From: Chloroflexota bacterium
GTDB lineage: Bacteria > Chloroflexota > Dehalococcoidia > Lucifugimonadales > UBA2985
Length of the DNA: 44,761 nucleotides
Direction of reading: 5' to 3'
Assembly (NCBI GenBank): GCA_027622595.1
Contig: JAQBZZ010000009.1
Coordinates: 1 to 44,761, forward strand
This document shows positions 40,334-44,761 of the stretch, in pieces (the stretch's first letter is position 1; every line of letters begins with the position of its first letter). Made by a program: the position numbers and the translations under genes. The notes under the pieces were generated by a model that searched no databases, had not been told where the DNA came from, and saw only the letters and a program-made list of their open reading frames with translations.

Positions 40334-43261
40334 ATGCCTCAGGAAAACATAGTCGTCAAGGGAGCCAGGGAGCACAACCTCAAGAACATAGACGTCACCA
40401 TCCCGCGTGACAAGCTGGTGGTCATCACCGGTGTATCCGGCTCCGGCAAAAGCTCCCTTGCCTTCGATACCATCTACGCCGAGGGGCAACGCCGCTACGT
40501 GGAGTCGCTGTCCGCGTATGCACGCCAGTTCCTTGGTCGCATGGAGAAGCCGGACGTGGAGTACATCGAGGGCCTCTCTCCGGCCATCTCCATCGACCAG
40601 AAGGGTGTCTCCCACAACCCCCGCTCCACCGTGGGAACCGTCACCGAGATATACGACTACCTGCGCCTTCTATATGCCCGCGCTGGCCGCCCTCACTGCC
40701 ACCAGTGCGGTAGGCCGGTGCAGCGTCAGACGGTCCAACAGATTGTGGACGCCGTCCTCAACCTGCCCAGAGATAGCCGCATCATGGTCATGGCCCCCCA
40801 GGTAGTTCACCGCAAGGGCGAGCACAAGGACATCTTCGAGGATGCCCGTCAAGCCGGCTATGTACGGGTGCGTGTGAATGGGGAGGTACGCGACCTCTCC
40901 GAGGACATCGTCCTCAACAGGCAGAAGTGGCACACCATAGAGGTGGTGGTTGATAGATTGGTCATCGGTGACAGTGCCGAAGTCAACCGGGTGGCTGACT
41001 CCGTGGAGCAGGCACTTAAACTGGGCGACGGTGTGGTCCAGGTATCCGTAGTAGATGGTGAAGAGTTCCTCTTCTCCGAGCAGTTTGCCTGTGTCCACTG
41101 CGGCATCAGCATGGGTGAGCTGGAGCCGCGTACCTTCTCTTTCAACAGCCCTCATGGGGCCTGCTCCACCTGCACCGGCCTCGGGTTCAAGTTGGAGATA
41201 GACCCTGAACTGATCATGCCCAACAAAGACCTTGCTCTGTCGGAAGGGGCGGTCATGCCGTGGGCCAGGTCCGGCACCTCCAGTCCCTGGTATGTCAGCC
41301 TCCTTGAGTCCCTGTCCAATACTCACCGCTTTTCAACCAGCGTAAAGGTCAAGGACTTGGGACAGGAGTATTTGGACCTCATCTTGTACGGTAACCGAGG
41401 TCAGAAGGTGCAGATGCGCCACCGCACTCATCGCGGGCGGGTATACTCCTGGGATACCACATTCGAGGGCGTGATTCCGAACCTGGAGCGTCGCTATCGT
41501 GACACAGAGTCCGACTACGTTCGTCAGGAGATAGAGCGATACATGGCCTCCCGGCCCTGCCCTGCCTGCGACGGTCATCGCCTCAAGCCTCAGTCGCTGG
41601 CTGTGACCGTGGCCGGCAAGAGCATCATACAGATGACCTCCATGACCATCGGTCAGGGCATGGAGTGGGTGGAGTGGCTCGGCGAGGACGGAACAGGCAG
41701 CAACGGTCAGGTTTCGCCACTGAGCGCTAGAGAGCAGACCATCGCCCGGCAGATACTCAAAGAGATTTATTCCCGCCTCGTCTTCCTAAAGGACGTGGGA
41801 CTGGATTATCTCACCCTGGACCGCACCGCATCCACGCTCAGCGGCGGCGAGGCCCAGCGCATCCGTCTAGCCACCCAGATAGGCTCGGGCCTCATGGGTG
41901 TCCTCTACGTCTGCGACGAGCCGAGTGTCGGCCTTCACCCCGTCGACGACCATAGACTCATAGGCACATTGAAACGACTGCGGGACCTTGGCAACACCGT
42001 CATCATCGTTGAGCACGACGAGGCCATCATGCGATCGGCCGACCACATCATAGACATGGGCCCCGGAGCGGGAGAGCACGGGGGGAACGTTGTGGTCGCG
42101 GGCACAGTGGAAGAAGTGTCCCTGCATCCGGACTCCATCACCGGCCAATATCTCAGCGGCCGCCGGAAGATACCGCTGCCTCTGGAGTACCGCGCCGGGA
42201 ACGGCCAGGAACTGCTGGTCAAAGGAGCCAGGGAGAACAACCTGAAGAACGTCGATGTGCCAATTCCCCTTGGTAAGCTGGTATGCATCACAGGTGTCTC
42301 CGGCTCCGGCAAGAGCAGCCTCATCTACGAGGTCTTATATAAAAAGCTGGCCCAGATTTTCAACAACACCAGAGACAAGCCAGGGGAATGCGACAGTATT
42401 CTGGGGATACAGAATATAGACAAGGTCGTGAACATAGACCAGTCTCCCATCGGACGCACCCCACGAAGCAACCCCGCCACGTATACAGGGGCCTTCACCC
42501 CCATTCGAGAACTCTTTGCCACGGTGCCAGAGGCTAGGGTTCGGGGCTACTCCCCCGGCCGCTTCTCCTTCAACGTCAAGGGGGGCAGATGCGAGGCCTG
42601 CGCTGGCGGAGGGTATATCCAGATCGAGATGCAGTTCCTCCCCAACGTCACAGTCCCGTGCGAGGTGTGCCAGGGCCAGCGGTACAACCGGGAGGCGCTT
42701 GAGATACTATTCAAGGACAAGTCCATAGCGGAGGTGCTCGACATGACCGTGTCCGAGGCGCTGGAGTTCTTCTGGAACTTCCCGCGGATTCGCTCAAAGA
42801 TGGAGACCATGAGCGACGTTGGCCTCGGGTACATTCGCCTTGGGCAGCCGGCCACCACCCTCAGCGGTGGCGAGGCCCAGAGGGTGAAGCTGTCCACCGA
42901 ACTGTCCCGTCGCGCCACGGGCAAGACCCTGTACATCCTGGACGAGCCCACCACAGGCCTCTCCTTCGAGGACTGCGCCGCCCTTCTGCGGGTGCTGCAG
43001 CGTCTGGTGGACTCCGGGAACACCGTAGTTCTTATAGAGCATCACCTTGATCTGATAAAGAACGCCGACTGGATAATCGACCTTGGGCCAGGCGCTGGAG
43101 AGAAGGGCGGATACCTCATAGCCTCGGGTACTCCCGAACAGGTGGCTGGGATGGACCACTCCTACACCGGGCAGTATCTGAAGGAACTGCTGGGGCGAGA
43201 GAACGGGGCTAAGCCCAAGCCAAAGCGCAAAGCCAGGGCGAAGGTGAAGGCTGCGGGGTAG
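40334..43261 (+). CDS. uvrA: Excinuclease ABC subunit UvrA
   Basis: UvrA recognises DNA damage in nucleotide excision repair. The 975-residue protein has two ABC ATPase modules: Walker A GVSGSGKS near residues 33 and 654, and signatures LSGGEAQR near 501 and 843. The DNA-binding zinc modules are intact: CVHCG...CSTCTG near 255-280, and CEACAGGGY...CEVCQGQRY near 755-780. The C-terminus is Lys/Arg-rich. The start ATG follows GAGGACAAAAG. The 160-base gap upstream shows no gene. Confidence 0.97.
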   Translation: MPQENIVVKGAREHNLKNIDVTIPRDKLVVITGVSGSGKSSLAFDTIYAEGQRRYVESLSAYARQFLGRMEKPDVEYIEGLSPAISIDQKGVSHNPRSTVGTVTEIYDYLRLLYARAGRPHCHQCGRPVQRQTVQQIVDAVLNLPRDSRIMVMAPQVVHRKGEHKDIFEDARQAGYVRVRVNGEVRDLSEDIVLNRQKWHTIEVVVDRLVIGDSAEVNRVADSVEQALKLGDGVVQVSVVDGEEFLFSEQFACVHCGISMGELEPRTFSFNSPHGACSTCTGLGFKLEIDPELIMPNKDLALSEGAVMPWARSGTSSPWYVSLLESLSNTHRFSTSVKVKDLGQEYLDLILYGNRGQKVQMRHRTHRGRVYSWDTTFEGVIPNLERRYRDTESDYVRQEIERYMASRPCPACDGHRLKPQSLAVTVAGKSIIQMTSMTIGQGMEWVEWLGEDGTGSNGQVSPLSAREQTIARQILKEIYSRLVFLKDVGLDYLTLDRTASTLSGGEAQRIRLATQIGSGLMGVLYVCDEPSVGLHPVDDHRLIGTLKRLRDLGNTVIIVEHDEAIMRSADHIIDMGPGAGEHGGNVVVAGTVEEVSLHPDSITGQYLSGRRKIPLPLEYRAGNGQELLVKGARENNLKNVDVPIPLGKLVCITGVSGSGKSSLIYEVLYKKLAQIFNNTRDKPGECDSILGIQNIDKVVNIDQSPIGRTPRSNPATYTGAFTPIRELFATVPEARVRGYSPGRFSFNVKGGRCEACAGGGYIQIEMQFLPNVTVPCEVCQGQRYNREALEILFKDKSIAEVLDMTVSEALEFFWNFPRIRSKMETMSDVGLGYIRLGQPATTLSGGEAQRVKLSTELSRRATGKTLYILDEPTTGLSFEDCAALLRVLQRLVDSGNTVVLIEHHLDLIKNADWIIDLGPGAGEKGGYLIASGTPEQVAGMDHSYTGQYLKELLGRENGAKPKPKRKARAKVKAAG

Positions 43262-43290
43262 CTCGGCGACAGAAGGCGGTGTGGACAGGC

Positions 43291-44604
43291 CTAGCTGCTT
43301 GCCGGAGAAGCCTCTTTGCGCTGAGGAATAGCGGGCTTCTTGATGAAGAACACCAGCGCCGCTCCAATGAGGTTGATAAGGGCAACGACGGTGAACACCA
43401 TGACGTAGCTCCCCTGCACATCATAGGCAATCCCGGCGGCTATGGGGCCAAAGAACGACCCCAGCATCATGATGGGCTGGGAAAGGCCCATTATGGTCGC
43501 GAAATTCCTTGGCCCAAAGTACTCGCCCCGAAGGGCTATTAGAATGGGAGCCCTTGCCCCGTAGCCAAGGCCGTACAGGACGGCGAAGACCATAGCCTGG
43601 CTCACAGTCCGGGAGGTGGCAAGCACGATAACTCCTGCGGACATCAGGAAGAAACAGGTCACAAGCACGGGCTTCATGCCAAGCCTGTCGCCAAGGTAGC
43701 CACCGGCAACGCGTCCTACCACGGCAACCCCAGTCATAAATGCCAGAACGGCGGCGGCGGTCTCAAAGGATATTCCGGCATCCACCAGCAGTGGTATCTC
43801 ATGGATCGTCACCATTCCGATAACGAGTATCGACAGGCTGTGGCAGGCGGAGATTACCCAGAAAGCCGGTGTTTTGAGGGCTTCCCAAGCTGTGAAATCG
43901 GGTGCTTCTTGGGCTGCGCCGTCACCGTCTTCACTGCCATCGCTGGAGGCGGCCAGCTCCTCTGGGTCGTCCCCGTCAGGCAGGTATCCGTACTGCTGAG
44001 GCTTGTGGCGGATCATCGTCGCCAGCGGAAAGCCGAGGAGCCAAGCTAGGGCTGCTATTGCCACCGCAGTCGTACGCCACCCGTACGTGCTGATGGTGAT
44101 GGCTACCACTGCTACCAGCACCCCACCTATGTTGACTCCGGCAGAGCTTATTCCCGTGGCAAGCCCTCTCCTTCGGGAGAACCAGTGGTTGACCGCCGTG
44201 ACCACCGGGAGGAATCCCGACCAACTGGTCCCCAGAGCAATGAGGGGAAACACCAGGTAGAAGCCCATCAACGACTCCACCCGGCTGAAGAGGAAGAACC
44301 CAATCCCCAGCATGGTGAAACCCAGATACATCATCGTGCGGGGGCCAAGGTGGTCTATCATGTAACCGCCGAGGGGGCCAAGGAGAGCACTCTCAAGCCT
44401 GGTGAAGGAGAAGGCCAGTGATAGTGCCCCGCGGCTGGTGCCAAGCGTTGCGGCCAGGGGCACAAAAAAGGCGGTGAACCCGTAGACCATAAAAGCTCCC
44501 TGCATAGCCAAGAGCAAGGTCCCGGCTCCCAGGAGCCACCACCCGTAGAAGAAGCGCCGCTTTTTGGAGCCTTCTTCTGATGATGTTGTTAGCGGTACCG
44601 CCAC
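43291..44604 (-). CDS. MFS transporter, OFA-like family, second paralogue
   Basis: The 437-residue protein has twelve membrane segments with a long polar, acidic central loop (SSDGSEDGDGAAQEAP, residues about 218-233). It shares with the transporter at 1301-2620 the YGWW opening, the first-loop G-x-x-x-D-x-L-G-P-R motif, and RHKPQQYGYLPDG before the central loop, so the two are paralogues. The likely role is uptake or exchange of a small organic anion; the substrate is unknown. The GTG start at 44604 follows GGAG by six bases and is preceded by three TTTGCA units. It converges with uvrA. Confidence 0.85.
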   Translation of the reverse strand: MAVPLTTSSEEGSKKRRFFYGWWLLGAGTLLLAMQGAFMVYGFTAFFVPLAATLGTSRGALSLAFSFTRLESALLGPLGGYMIDHLGPRTMMYLGFTMLGIGFFLFSRVESLMGFYLVFPLIALGTSWSGFLPVVTAVNHWFSRRRGLATGISSAGVNIGGVLVAVVAITISTYGWRTTAVAIAALAWLLGFPLATMIRHKPQQYGYLPDGDDPEELAASSDGSEDGDGAAQEAPDFTAWEALKTPAFWVISACHSLSILVIGMVTIHEIPLLVDAGISFETAAAVLAFMTGVAVVGRVAGGYLGDRLGMKPVLVTCFFLMSAGVIVLATSRTVSQAMVFAVLYGLGYGARAPILIALRGEYFGPRNFATIMGLSQPIMMLGSFFGPIAAGIAYDVQGSYVMVFTVVALINLIGAALVFFIKKPAIPQRKEASPASS

Positions 44605-44617
44605 GTCACACTCCGTT

Positions 44618-44641
44618 TTTGCACACTTTGCACACTTTGCA
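44618..44641. repeat. Three TTTGCA units at nine-base spacing upstream of the MFS gene
   Basis: TTTGCA occurs at 44618, 44627 and 44636, with the nine-base unit TTTGCACAC repeated. The block lies 14 bases before the GTG start of the MFS gene, so it is in its leader or promoter. It may be an operator array or simple slippage. The remaining 120 bases to the window end hold no recognisable gene. Confidence 0.5.
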
Positions 44642-44761
44642 AATCCCTAGTACCCTGAGGTGGTACAGTCACCGGGGCTGCGACGCAGGGAAGTCTGAGG
44701 CCAGCCGTATTCTACCCTGACCTACGCTGGCGGGCAAGGGTGGGATGCATTGGCAGTGACA

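Noticed and set aside
1-44761. tRNA, rRNA, CRISPR array, prophage or transposase genes
   Set aside because: I looked through the gaps and found no cloverleaf-like sequence, no regularly spaced direct repeats of CRISPR size and no recombinase or transposase motifs.

Overview
This window looks like a bacterial chromosome segment of moderate-to-high GC, most plausibly from a member of the Chloroflexota near the Dehalococcoidia. That placement is an inference from gene content and protein style (System I cytochrome c maturation genes, a VKOR-thioredoxin fusion, an AccD-AccA fusion, a Trp T-box ahead of trpS-trpE). No rRNA, tRNA, CRISPR array or insertion sequence was recognised. Most of the window is housekeeping DNA with short intergenic gaps, and several genes are broken or atypical.

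Left part (1-8,530): the C-terminal end of a YihY/BrkB membrane protein; a remnant of 3-methyladenine glycosylase I; recX; an OFA-type MFS transporter; recA; a secreted HExxH metalloprotease whose stop codon overlaps the start of a LuxR-type regulator with a degenerate receiver; two successive HtrA-like serine proteases that lack signal peptides; and, on the minus strand, a small winged-helix-like protein followed by a 53-residue membrane peptide.

Centre-left (9,050-13,820): a minus-strand cysteine module (Rrf2 regulator, MoeB-like E1 enzyme, CysM-like cysteine synthase) with a clear promoter and a terminator-like hairpin; a 67-residue SH3-like protein; ribosomal protein L25; and methionyl-tRNA formyltransferase.

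Centre (13,820-21,390): dnaA, then a very AT-rich gap with DnaA-box-like 9-mers that is a candidate replication origin, then obg-nadD-pyrE, a small two-helix membrane protein, and a textbook T-box riboswitch with a UGG specifier controlling trpS-trpE.

Right (21,400-44,761): a heterodimeric ABC exporter pair; a UbiA-family prenyltransferase; L-2-hydroxyglutarate oxidase; a compact run of family 4 uracil-DNA glycosylase, RNase J, FtsK and an AccD-AccA fusion; a dispersed intergenic repeat and a small lipoprotein; a MIP18-family protein with an Mrp-type ATPase that lacks the usual CxxC; ccmA-ccmB-ccmC-ccmD for haem export and cytochrome c maturation, convergent with a frameshifted VKOR-thioredoxin gene; uvrA; and a second OFA-type MFS transporter resembling the first.

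Several neighbours work together: trpS and trpE share tryptophan-tRNA sensing; the Rrf2-MoeB-CysM set probably forms a protein-thiocarboxylate cysteine route; CcmABCD and VKOR-Trx supply haem and disulfide chemistry outside the membrane; and the two Fe-S assembly proteins are paired. Functions come from recognising protein motifs by eye; no database search was run.
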